Source of the DNA: Desulfococcus multivorans
Lineage (GTDB): Bacteria > Desulfobacterota > Desulfobacteria > Desulfobacterales > Desulfococcaceae
Assembly: GCF_001854245.1 (NCBI RefSeq)
Contig: NZ_CP015381.1
Coordinates: 3,755,001 to 3,819,000, forward strand
DNA: 64,000 bases
Direction of reading: 5' to 3'
In this document: piece by piece, positions 43,848-51,891 of the stretch
How positions within the stretch are numbered: position 1 is the stretch's first letter
Layout: each line of letters starts with the position of its first letter
Program-made: the position numbers and the translations under genes
Notes under the pieces: model-generated
Told to the model about the DNA's origin: nothing
Databases searched by the model: none
What the model saw: the letters and a program-made list of their open reading frames with translations, nothing else

Positions 43848-45163
43848 AAAGGCCTCAAAAAATGTGTTTACTTGCAGTTCTTTTCATGCTGTCTATATGT
43901 GCTTTACCACTGCAACGATTTGTTCTTATAGAATATGGCGCTTCATTTAATTCAGCATATATTTTAATTCTGTGTTTTGATGTTTTAGCTGCCGTTTTGT
44001 TATTTCGGCAGTTAAAAAGAAGACCGCTATCTAGTTTCGCAAGCAATACAATAATTTTCTTATTCTTATTCAACCTATCTTGCTTGATCACATTATTGAT
44101 AACAGGCGAATCTATCGGTGAGTATACTAAAAGCATGGCCCAGTTTAATACCTTCGTGTTTCCATTGTTGATGCTGCAATATTTAAATATTAGTTTGCAA
44201 TCGTTAAATCGGGTGATGTTTTTTTTAACATTATTCATTTTGATTACAGTGACATACGAGATTTTCTGCTATATTTTTAATTTAACTGTACCTATTGTTC
44301 TTGGTGAGCATATTATCGGAATGTCATTATCTAAATTTTCAACAAGTTACCGCTTGTGTGGAACGTTTTATGAACCTTCAATACTCGCCCGAATTTGTTC
44401 TATTTTGTTTGCATATTATCTATATTCTGAGCGAAAAACAACTACCACCTATACCCTTATCTTTCTTTTATTACTTATTTTATTAGGCACTACATCACTA
44501 AGCGGATTATTATGCTTATTATTGGCTTTTTTATTATGGGCTTATGATAAAAAGCTTATCTCGTTCAATTCTTCTTTTCTAATATTTTTTGTAGCATTGA
44601 GTGTTGTATTTTCATATAGTTATGTACCAGATTATTTTTTGCAATATTTTAAGCGGATTTTTAAACTAGTCGACATTGCTAATGATTTAATTTCATTAAA
44701 TTTTGCAGAAAATTATAGACAACGCTCAGAACACTTTAGAATTTTTTCAAACTTTCTATTTTTGTTAATGCAACCTCAAGATATGGTTTTTGGAATTAGT
44801 TTTTCTGGTGTTGATAACTTTGCCATAAATAGCCTACTTGGATCAAATAAAGTATGTTCGATTTTATCCTGGATCATAATATCTTCAGGTGTGGTGGGTT
44901 TAAGTGTTTTTTTATGGTTTATCTCGAGAATATACAGAAGTTGCAAAGGGTTATACAGACGAATACTAACTATTCACTTGTTGATGCTGATGAGTTCAGG
45001 ATCTTTACTAAAGCCAATATTTTGGATAATAATATATTATTGTCTTGTTGCATCATGGGCAGAAGATATTCAGAAGGATGGTACCAGCAGGAAGTTATCA
45101 TGTTTACGAACTTATAAGAATCAAGGTGTGCGAATCAAAAATGCAGAATCTAATTTGGTTTGA
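43841..45163 (+). CDS. Wzy-like polysaccharide polymerase (O-antigen ligase/polymerase fold)
   Basis: 440 residues with about 11 hydrophobic segments and a long periplasmic loop near residues 270-330 (SLNFAENYRQRSEHFRIFSN). Sequence similarity in this family is poor; the call rests on topology, size and being the only such membrane protein in the cluster with a flippase. It would polymerise repeat units at the periplasmic face. It overlaps the sulfotransferase gene by 7 bases. Confidence 0.75.
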   Translation: MVKRPQKMCLLAVLFMLSICALPLQRFVLIEYGASFNSAYILILCFDVLAAVLLFRQLKRRPLSSFASNTIIFLFLFNLSCLITLLITGESIGEYTKSMAQFNTFVFPLLMLQYLNISLQSLNRVMFFLTLFILITVTYEIFCYIFNLTVPIVLGEHIIGMSLSKFSTSYRLCGTFYEPSILARICSILFAYYLYSERKTTTTYTLIFLLLLILLGTTSLSGLLCLLLAFLLWAYDKKLISFNSSFLIFFVALSVVFSYSYVPDYFLQYFKRIFKLVDIANDLISLNFAENYRQRSEHFRIFSNFLFLLMQPQDMVFGISFSGVDNFAINSLLGSNKVCSILSWIIISSGVVGLSVFLWFISRIYRSCKGLYRRILTIHLLMLMSSGSLLKPIFWIIIYYCLVASWAEDIQKDGTSRKLSCLRTYKNQGVRIKNAESNLV

Positions 45164-46268
45164 TCCGGTAAATAATGACCCGCAGTTTATTAAGTTAATC
45201 CATCACATCTTAAAAAGACACATAGATTTTACCTTTGTGATCAACCCACGTTCAGGCTTTTTATTGAACGGAAAGATAATAAACTTTTTACCACCCAACT
45301 TGTCATCAAAAGCACGAAAAAAAGGCTACCTTGCACGATTATCACTCGCAGTTATTTATATCATTAGCTCAATTCGAGCATTATTTCTGATTTTCAGTTG
45401 GAGAAGTCCTGTAATATTTTCAACAGGCATGTGGGTTCCAATAATTGATACAATTATTCTTAAGTGCATGTTGATATTACGAATAAATTTTCATGTTCTT
45501 ATCCATAGGCCCTTGAAACCCGGACAAAATATCAGTAAGACTCTAATGTTTTTTTACTCTTCGCATTACAAATATATAGTATTAAGCAAATTCACTAAAG
45601 ATTATCTCTACAAAACTTTTTATATTCCGCTAAAAAATATCAGCATTCTTCCACACCCTAATTTCAATATAGAGTATGATTCAGTGATAATAGATGAGAG
45701 ATTGCGCAGCAACCTGCTAGAATGGAAAAAAGATCGAAACCTCTTCCTATATATGTCAGGAATACACATGAGTCATGGGATATTAGATTTGGTAGAAATA
45801 ATTGATCAGTCTAGAAAACGAAATTTGCCATACTGTTTCCTCCTTTGTGGTAATCCCAGAAATTTGGAACAATCCGCCATATCAAAACGGATTGAAGCCA
45901 AATTCTCGAACACAGAATTCGTGAAGTGTTCCATGGCGTTTTACTCTGAAATGGAGGCAAAAACATGGCTTTCTGTGGCAACTGCGGTTGTGTTACCGTA
46001 TCAAGAAATAGCACAAAGTGGAGTTCAGGCTCTAGCGCTTGGCCAAGGAGTTCCTGTCATAGCTCGAAATGTTGGTGCTCTTCCAGAGCAAATATATGAC
46101 GGTTTCAATGGCATTGTAGTGGAAGATAATTCCCCAGAAACTTGGTTTAATGCCTTCAGCCGATTGAGTGAAATGAAGGTCGACAAGAGCGCTATCAGGA
46201 AACACTCTGAGAGCATGTATGGCGTCGAGGCAACAATAAATTCTTTTCATGATCTTATGGAGATATAA
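45141..46268 (+). CDS. Glycosyltransferase, GT4-like
   Basis: 375 residues from ATG 45141, overlapping the polymerase stop by 23 bases. The donor half shows FLYMSGIHMSHGILDLVEII, CFLLCGNPRNLEQ, SVATAVVLPYQEIAQSGVQA and VPVIARNVGALPEQIYDGFN. The N-terminal half contains a hydrophobic helix (about 65-90) that may attach it to the membrane. Confidence 0.82.
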   Translation: MQNLIWFDPVNNDPQFIKLIHHILKRHIDFTFVINPRSGFLLNGKIINFLPPNLSSKARKKGYLARLSLAVIYIISSIRALFLIFSWRSPVIFSTGMWVPIIDTIILKCMLILRINFHVLIHRPLKPGQNISKTLMFFYSSHYKYIVLSKFTKDYLYKTFYIPLKNISILPHPNFNIEYDSVIIDERLRSNLLEWKKDRNLFLYMSGIHMSHGILDLVEIIDQSRKRNLPYCFLLCGNPRNLEQSAISKRIEAKFSNTEFVKCSMAFYSEMEAKTWLSVATAVVLPYQEIAQSGVQALALGQGVPVIARNVGALPEQIYDGFNGIVVEDNSPETWFNAFSRLSEMKVDKSAIRKHSESMYGVEATINSFHDLMEI

Positions 46269-46273
46269 TTAGG

Positions 46274-47482
46274 TTGCGAATTATCTACACTCATCAATAC
46301 TTCAATACTCCATCCATGTCCGGCGGTACCCGCTCCTACGAAATAGCCCGGCGACTTGTGACAGCCGGTCATAAAGTTCACATGATCACCAGCGATCGCC
46401 GCAGCAAAAATTCAGGAGATTGGTATCATACAGCAGAAGAAGGAATTCATGTTCATTGGTTGCCTGTGCCGTACGGCAACGCCATGCCCTATCATAAGCG
46501 TATAAAAGCATTTCTTAACTATGCAGCCAAAGCTGGTCCCTATGCCAGCCGCTTTAAAGCCGATGTCATTTTTGCCACTAGCACACCTTTGACAATAGCA
46601 CTTCCCGCTATTTACGCCTCCAAAAGATTAAAAATCCCGATGGTTTTTGAAGTGCGTGATCTTTGGCCGGAATTGCCAATCGCCGTTGGAGCGCTCAAAG
46701 GGCCCCTTATACCGCCTGCCCGCTGGTTAGAACGATTCGCTTACAAAAATTCATCAGAAATCGTTGCGTTATCGCCTGGAATGAAAGAGGGTGTTGTTCG
46801 CGCCGGATACCCATCTGAGCATGTTCATGTTATCCCTAACAGCTGCGATGTCGACCTATTTCAGGTGCCTTCCGAGGTGGGTGCTGCATTCCGCAAGCGT
46901 TTTCCCTGGTTGGACAACCGTCCTTTAGTAATATACGCAGGTACATTTGGTCGGATAAATGGCGTTGGATATCTTGCCCGATTGGCTGCTGAAACGAGGA
47001 AGTTGGCACCTGAGGTGTGTTTTCTTGCCGTTGGAGATGGGTATGAATTCGATATGGTGACCAGGCTTTCGCGCGAACTTGGTGTACTTAACCAGAATTT
47101 TTTCGTGATGCCACAGCTGCCAAAATCCGAAATGCCGGCCCTATTTTCTGCTGCCACGATTTCTACATCCACCGTTATCGATCTCCCTCAAATGTGGGCC
47201 AACTCGGCCAATAAATTTTTTGACTCACTTGCATCAGGCCGACCAGTGGCAATAAACTATGCGGGCTGGCAAGCCGATTTAATAAAAGAAACCGGGGCCG
47301 GGTTGGTCTTACCCCCAAAGGATTTACCCGGAGCAGCTCGATTATTGATAAGTGCGCTGAATAATAAGAATTGGCTAAAAAAAGCAGGAAAAGCAGCCTT
47401 GGCCCTTGCACGTGATCGTTTTGATCGAGATCTATTGGCCAAGCAACTTGAAGCCGTTTTGCTTAAAGCTGTTCATAAATGA
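46274..47482 (+). CDS. Glycosyltransferase, WbuB-like GT4
   Basis: 402 residues. Starts with TTG at 46274 (weak TTAGG upstream) giving RIIYTHQYFNTPSMSGGTRS, the characteristic N-terminus of WbuB-type fucosaminyl transferases. PMVFEVRDLWPELPIAVGAL and VIYAGTFGRINGVGYLARLA are also typical. GC content is intermediate, rising towards the right flank of the insert. It couples to the sugar transferase by an ATGA overlap. Confidence 0.88.
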   Translation: MRIIYTHQYFNTPSMSGGTRSYEIARRLVTAGHKVHMITSDRRSKNSGDWYHTAEEGIHVHWLPVPYGNAMPYHKRIKAFLNYAAKAGPYASRFKADVIFATSTPLTIALPAIYASKRLKIPMVFEVRDLWPELPIAVGALKGPLIPPARWLERFAYKNSSEIVALSPGMKEGVVRAGYPSEHVHVIPNSCDVDLFQVPSEVGAAFRKRFPWLDNRPLVIYAGTFGRINGVGYLARLAAETRKLAPEVCFLAVGDGYEFDMVTRLSRELGVLNQNFFVMPQLPKSEMPALFSAATISTSTVIDLPQMWANSANKFFDSLASGRPVAINYAGWQADLIKETGAGLVLPPKDLPGAARLLISALNNKNWLKKAGKAALALARDRFDRDLLAKQLEAVLLKAVHK

Positions 47483-48090
47483 AAATGAAACGATGTTTTG
47501 ATCTTCTACTGGCAGTTTCCGCCTTCATCGTTTTATCCCCCCTCCTCATCGCCGTCGCCGCCGCAATATACCTCACCATGGGCCGTCCCGTCTTTTTCCG
47601 CCAGACCCGCCCCGGGCTTAACGGCAAGCCCTTCCAACTCATCAAATTCTGCACCATGACCAACGGCTGTGATGCCGACGGATGCCTGTTGCCGGACTGC
47701 GAGCGCCTGACCCGGCTGGGCCGGTGGCTGCGCAGCACCAGCCTGGACGAGTTGCCGGAGCTGTTCAATATCATCAAAGGGGATATGAGCATCGTGGGGC
47801 CGCGGCCCCTGCTGATGCAGTATCTGGACCGCTACACCCCGGAGCAGGCACGGCGCCACGAGGTCAAGCCGGGGTTGACGGGATGGGCGCAGATCCATGG
47901 ACGCAACGACATCTCCTGGGAAGACAAGTTCAACATGGATGTCTGGTATGTGGACCATCAATCCCTGTGGCTGGACATCAACATCATCCTGATGACCGTG
48001 GGCAAGGTGTTGAAGCGGGAAGGGATCAGCCAGGCAGGGGAAGCCACGGCGGCGGAGTTTATGGGTCACGCCGGGACGCAACGCCGCTGA
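47479..48090 (+). CDS. Bacterial sugar transferase (initiating phosphoglycosyl transferase, PglC-like)
   Basis: 203 residues. One N-terminal re-entrant membrane helix (FDLLLAVSAFIVLSPLLIAV), then GRPVFFRQTRPGLNGKPFQL, the catalytic Asp-Glu of LRSTSLDELPELFNIIKGDM, and SIVGPRPLLMQYLDRYTPEQ. It transfers a phospho-sugar, probably a diaminosugar or acetamido sugar, onto undecaprenyl phosphate to start the repeat unit. Base composition changes from AT-rich to GC-rich within the first 15 codons, marking the edge of the exchanged cassette. Codons from 47655 onward are duplicated at 49681. Confidence 0.93.
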   Translation: MKMKRCFDLLLAVSAFIVLSPLLIAVAAAIYLTMGRPVFFRQTRPGLNGKPFQLIKFCTMTNGCDADGCLLPDCERLTRLGRWLRSTSLDELPELFNIIKGDMSIVGPRPLLMQYLDRYTPEQARRHEVKPGLTGWAQIHGRNDISWEDKFNMDVWYVDHQSLWLDINIILMTVGKVLKREGISQAGEATAAEFMGHAGTQRR

Positions 48091-48450
48091 AAAAAGCCAA
48101 AAAACAATCTTGTTTCGTTTTTGCGTGAGGATATTTCATGAAACACATCGCCATTTATGGTTCCGGCGGTTTTGGCCGGGAGGTGGCCTGGCTGGCAGAG
48201 TCCTGCCCGGCGTTCAGGATCGAATGCTTTATTGACGACGATCCCCTGCTGGACAGCAAGATCGTCAACGACATCCCGGTCATGTCGTTCGAGGCCTTCT
48301 GCCGGCATACCTGGGACAATGCAGGGAAGCCTGCGATCGTCAGTGCCGTCGGCGCCCCCAAGGTCCGCCAACAGGTAATGGAAAAAGTCCGCCGGGCCGG
48401 GTTTGCCTTTGATACCCTGATTCACCCCCGAACCGAGATGTCCCGGTGGG
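47655..48450 (+). repeat. Direct repeat, left copy (sugar transferase 3' part + acetyltransferase 5' part)
   Basis: About 796 bases starting ATGACCAACGGCTG and ending at TCCCGGTGGG match 49681-50474 with only scattered substitutions and one small indel. The left copy has a complete transferase and a truncated acetyltransferase; the right copy the opposite. Recombination between them would excise the 2.0-kb DUF2971 segment and leave one intact gene pair. Confidence 0.93.
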
Positions 48451-48473
48451 GAATGACCGGAGATCGACGATGA
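48138..48473 (+). pseudogene. PglD-like acetyltransferase, truncated copy
   Basis: 111 codons beginning HIAIYGSGGFGREVAWLAES, the Rossmann-like N-terminal domain of PglD/NeuD-type sialic or bacillosamine acetyltransferases. It follows the intact copy at 50162 until SRWG, where homology stops and the frame ends MTGDRR. The left-handed beta-helix catalytic domain is absent, so it is not functional as an acetyltransferase. Confidence 0.9.
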
Positions 48474-48769
48474 TGCGGTCAACTTCTATTTCTTCACGGG
48501 CCAGTATTCCCAATCCCAAACTACAGCGAACCTTCGGCAACCAACGGCATAGGCGGTTTTGTGCTTTACCAGGCCTTTTATGCGTGCATTTTGGTTTGAG
48601 CTTTCCAGGCGCCTTCGTTGCCCACCGATCCCGCCGGCAACCTTCTATTGCTTCAAAATAATTGATCGGTATGCTCGTCATCATATCAACCGGTATATGT
48701 CCTGTTGATGGCGTTTATGACCTAAACGATGGCTGGAACTGAAGTTGACCCCGAATCAGAAAAGATGAG
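48451..48769. other. Unassigned segment after the left direct repeat
   Basis: About 320 bases. The minus strand holds a coding-like stretch (CRWLPKVRCSLGLGILAREE, about 48480-48650) that could be a transposase C-terminal remnant, but I do not recognise it. GTTGACCCCGAATCAG occurs at 48747, shortly before the DUF2971 gene. Confidence 0.35.
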
Positions 48770-49513
48770 ATGACGTCCGAAAAAGTCTATAAATACATGA
48801 CGCTGACCTGTGAGAGCATACCTCGTGTCGCAAACATTGTTCGTACCGCAGAATGTTGGTTTTCAAAATTTCATCACCAGAATGACCCGATGGAAGGCGT
48901 TTTTTTTTATTACCCAGCCTTCGAGAAGCTGGCCGAACAAATAACCAATCATAAAAATCTTTATACAATCTGCTCTTTTGGAAATTCAGAAAACAATCCA
49001 ATCTTATGGGCCTATTATACAGGTGGTTTTCGTGGCGTATCCATCGGCATTTCAATCGATCAAAGTTGGGAAAAGATGACGAAAAAAAATAGCAGAACGG
49101 GAGGAAAAAAATTATGGTGTAAAGTTGTCTACAAAAAACAAGCTGAATTTGAAAGCGCTTTTTCCGAGGTTGAAGCCCCTGAATCGATTGCGAAAAAACT
49201 TATATCGCAAAAACTGGACTTCTGGAAACCCGAAAGTGAAATCCGCCTGATATACCAGAACGCTGAGCCGGGTTTGGTTGAAGTAGGTAAAATTATCTCC
49301 CTGACTTTCGGGTGCAATATACCCCTTAAGAAAATAGAGTGTCTGATAAATCAGTTGAAGGAAGCCGATATAGATGCCGTTGCCTTTAACATTGCATCGC
49401 CAAACTCTGAAAAAAGCGGCGATCCTGTCAGTATTGAGAAAATAGAAGGTTTTGAAGAACTCAAGACAAAATTTGAAGAATACCATGAATGGCGCAGCCG
49501 TTTCACCTGGTGA
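48770..49513 (+). CDS. DUF2971 protein
   Basis: 247 residues. VYKYMTLTCESIPRVANIVR, CWFSKFHHQNDPMEG, TICSFGNSENNPILWAYYTG and GFRGVSIGISID are the DUF2971 hallmarks (the FNDPFE-like and LWAHYA-like motifs). Function is unestablished; members often occur in defence and mobile islands. It is foreign to polysaccharide synthesis and enclosed by the 800-base direct repeats. Its composition is AT-richer than the repeats on either side. Confidence 0.85.
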   Translation: MTSEKVYKYMTLTCESIPRVANIVRTAECWFSKFHHQNDPMEGVFFYYPAFEKLAEQITNHKNLYTICSFGNSENNPILWAYYTGGFRGVSIGISIDQSWEKMTKKNSRTGGKKLWCKVVYKKQAEFESAFSEVEAPESIAKKLISQKLDFWKPESEIRLIYQNAEPGLVEVGKIISLTFGCNIPLKKIECLINQLKEADIDAVAFNIASPNSEKSGDPVSIEKIEGFEELKTKFEEYHEWRSRFTW

Positions 49514-49680
49514 GCGTGCGGCAGTGTTTGATTGGAATTTAACACCCTGGAATTTTTAATATTAGATTTGTATAGACACTGATGATCACAGATTCATCCG
49601 CGTCCTTTCAGGTGCATTTCCGACAAATAAATTGAAACTGATTGTATCATTATAACACGGATCATCTGGGGTGGCATTTC

Positions 49681-50106
49681 ATGACCAACGGCTGCGATGC
49701 CGACGGATGCCTGCTGCCGGACTGCGATCGCCTGACCCGGCTGGGCCGGTGGCTGCGCAGCACCAGCCTGGACGAGTTGCCGGAGCTGTTCAATATCATC
49801 AAAGGGGATATGAGCATCGTGGGGCCGCGGCCCCTGCTGATGCAGTATCTGGACCGCTACACCCCGGAGCAGGCACGGCGCCACGAGGTCAAGCCGGGGT
49901 TGACGGGATGGGCGCAGATCCATGGACGCAACGACATCTCCTGGGAAGACAAGTTCAACATGGATGTCTGGTATGTGGACCATCAATCCCTGTGGCTGGA
50001 CATCAACATCATCCTGACGACCGTGGGCAAGGTGTTGAAGCGGGAAGGCATCAGCCGGGCGGGGGAAGCCACGGCAGCGGAGTTCATGGGCCACGCCGGG
50101 ACGTAA
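49681..50106 (+). pseudogene. Sugar transferase, N-terminally truncated copy
   Basis: The frame matches the intact protein at 47479 from MTNGCDADGCLLPDCDRLTR to the end, lacking the first 59 residues, that is the membrane helix and the RQTRPGLNGKP segment. The catalytic Asp-Glu and GPRPLLMQ block are kept. Without the membrane anchor it should be inactive. It ends four codons earlier than the left copy. Confidence 0.9.
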
Positions 50107-50474
50107 CGCCTCTGAAAAAAACAAAAAACAATCTTGTTTCGTTTTTGCGTGAGGATATTTCATGAAACACATCGCCATTTATGGTTCCGGCGGTTTTGGC
50201 CGAGAGGTGGCTTGGCTGGCGGAGTCCTGCCCGGCGTTGAGGATCGAATGCTTTATTGACGACGATCCCCTGCTGGACGGGAAGATCGTCAACGACATCC
50301 CGGTCATGTCGTTTGAGGCCTTCTGCCGGCATACCCGGGACAATGCAGGGAAGCCTGCGATCGTCAGCGCCATTGGGGCCCCCATGGTCCGCCAACAGGT
50401 CATGGAAAAAGTCCGCCGGGCCGGGTTTGCCTTTGAAACCCTGATTCATCCCCGAACGGAGATGTCCCGGTGGG
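49681..50474 (+). repeat. Direct repeat, right copy
   Basis: Partner of 47655-48450. The left edge coincides with ATGACCAACGG and the right edge with TCCCGGTGGG, beyond which the intact acetyltransferase continues (TGGAGATCGGAGAGGGC). The sequence just left of it (49514-49680) holds no gene I can support. Confidence 0.93.
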
Positions 50475-50818
50475 TGGAGATCGGAGAGGGCACGGTGATC
50501 TGCGCCGGGTGTATCCTGACCACCAATATCCGGCTGGGGGAGCACGTCCAGATCAATCTGGACTGCACCATCGGCCACGACGTGGTGATGGCGGATTATG
50601 CCACCCTGGCGCCGGGGGTGCACGTGTCCGGTTTTGTCCACCTGGGAAAACGGGTCTATGTGGGCACAGGCGCGGTGTTTCTGAACGGCACCCGGGACAA
50701 CCCTCTGATTGTGGGCGATGACGCCGTGATCGGCGCGGGGGCCTGCGTAACCAGGGATGTTCCGCCCAATGAAACATGGGGGGGGGTGCCGGCAAGGGAA
50801 CTTCGGAGAAGCAAATAG
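50162..50818 (+). CDS. PglD/NeuD-like sugar O/N-acetyltransferase, intact copy
   Basis: 218 residues. N-terminal UDP-sugar-binding domain (HIAIYGSGGFGREVAWLAES), then left-handed beta-helix hexapeptide repeats: VEIGEGTVICAGCILTTNIR, INLDCTIGHDVVMADYATLA (His-Asp catalytic pair) and PNETWGGVPARELRRSK at the C-terminus. Family members acetylate the 4-amino group of a UDP-amino sugar from acetyl-CoA. With the sugar transferase and the DegT aminotransferase this makes a bacillosamine-like pathway likely. Confidence 0.93.
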   Translation: MKHIAIYGSGGFGREVAWLAESCPALRIECFIDDDPLLDGKIVNDIPVMSFEAFCRHTRDNAGKPAIVSAIGAPMVRQQVMEKVRRAGFAFETLIHPRTEMSRWVEIGEGTVICAGCILTTNIRLGEHVQINLDCTIGHDVVMADYATLAPGVHVSGFVHLGKRVYVGTGAVFLNGTRDNPLIVGDDAVIGAGACVTRDVPPNETWGGVPARELRRSK

Positions 50819-50847
50819 CCCCCCAGGCTTCTCAAATTCCCGCACCG

Positions 50848-51285
50848 TTGAACAGAGAGGATGATCAGCGTGATCCGCGCAATCTGGGAACTGCTGCTGC
50901 CGATCGTTTCGCAGACTGGCAATACCCGGTGATCGAGGACGGCAAGCCCACGAAATACAACTGGGTGGTTCAACACAAGGACAACCTGCGCCTGGGATAC
51001 AAGACCGACATCGGCGCCTTCACCTACATCAACGCCAAATACGGCGTCACCATCGAGGACCATGTCCAGATCGGATCCCACTGCGCCGTCTATTCCGTAT
51101 CCACCATCGACAACAAGACCGGCCCCGTGGTGCTCAAACGAAACTGCAGGATAGGCACCCACAGTACGATCATGCCGGGGGTCACGGTGGGCGAAAACGC
51201 GGTGGTGGGGGGGCATAGTTTTGTGAACCGGAACGTGGGGGAGGGGGCGGTGGTGGTTGGGGTGCCGGCGAAGGGGCGATGGTGA
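50848..51285 (+). CDS. Hexapeptide acyltransferase, possible N-terminal frameshift
   Basis: The readable protein contains DRFADWQYPVIEDGKPTKYN and WVVQHKDNLRLGYKTDIGAF, then hexapeptide turns GVTIEDHVQIGSHCAVYSVS to SFVNRNVGEGAVVVGVPAKG. TTG 50848 would start this frame. However ATG 50861 with AGAGAGG upstream starts another frame, ISVIRAIWELLLPI, that matches the usual N-terminus of this family. A 1-2-base slip in the CTGCTGCTG run (about 50892) would join the two. Either an unusual start or a frameshifted gene. Confidence 0.7.
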   Translation: MNREDDQRDPRNLGTAAADRFADWQYPVIEDGKPTKYNWVVQHKDNLRLGYKTDIGAFTYINAKYGVTIEDHVQIGSHCAVYSVSTIDNKTGPVVLKRNCRIGTHSTIMPGVTVGENAVVGGHSFVNRNVGEGAVVVGVPAKGRW

Positions 51286-51286
51286 A

Positions 51287-51372
51287 TTTTGAATTATGAA
51301 TTATGAATGTTGAATGAAAGGAATGGGCCGTCCATTCATAATTCAAAATTCATAATTCAAAATTATTTTTAT
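51287..51372. repeat. AT-rich heptad palindrome left of the four-helix-bundle gene
   Basis: GAATTTTGAATTATGAATTA words, a 25-base centre (GAAAGGAATGGGCCGTCC), then TTCATAATTCAAAATTCATA words. It forms a long imperfect hairpin 5 bases before the next gene. Confidence 0.8.
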
Positions 51373-51376
51373 TCCT

Positions 51377-51736
51377 ATGAGAAAAAACATCATCCAGGAC
51401 AAGACTTATCAGTTCGCTCTCGATGTGGTTCAGCTTTATATCCAGATTCGGGCTCGGAAGGAGTTTGTTTTGTCCAGGCAGTTGCTTCGGTCGGGTACCA
51501 GTATCGGGGCGAATGTCGAGGAAGCTGTTGCCGCTCAATCCAAAAAGGATTTTATCTCCAAAATGTCGATCGCTTCCAAGGAAGCCAGAGAAACACACTA
51601 CTGGCTCCGCCTGTTCCGCGACAGCCAACTCTGCCCCAACCTCCCCCTGTCGGGGTTGATAGCGGATTCTCAGGAAATCATAAAAATTCTCACCTCGATC
51701 GTCAAAACAGCGCAAAAAAACAATGGTGAATTTTGA
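51377..51736 (+). CDS. Four-helix-bundle protein (23S rRNA intervening-sequence protein type)
   Basis: 119 residues: KTYQFALDVVQLYIQIRARK, LSRQLLRSGTSIGANVEEAV and FISKMSIASKEARETHYWLR are the S23/IVP family blocks. These proteins are encoded in 23S rRNA intervening sequences but also occur as free genes. Its last residues (KKNNGEF) are encoded by the start of the downstream AT-rich repeat. Repeats of the same family on both sides suggest it moved as a unit with them. Confidence 0.9.
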   Translation: MRKNIIQDKTYQFALDVVQLYIQIRARKEFVLSRQLLRSGTSIGANVEEAVAAQSKKDFISKMSIASKEARETHYWLRLFRDSQLCPNLPLSGLIADSQEIIKILTSIVKTAQKNNGEF

Positions 51737-51885
51737 ATTATGAATTTTGAATGGGTGTCTCCATTCCTTTCATTCAACATTCATAATTCAAAATTTATCC
51801 AATAGTTATGAATTATAAATGAACGTCCCCATTCCTTTCATTCATAATTCAACATTCATAATTCATCATTATTCTCATTAGGATC
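51730..51885. repeat. AT-rich heptad repeats right of the four-helix-bundle gene
   Basis: Two palindromic sub-blocks of TGAATTTT/TGAATTAT words and ATTCATAATTC words surround G/C-rich centres (GGGTGTCTCCATTCC and CGTCCCCATTCC). The CCATTCCTTTCATTCA centre is shared with the block at 51287. Confidence 0.8.
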
Positions 51886-51891
51886 TCAACA

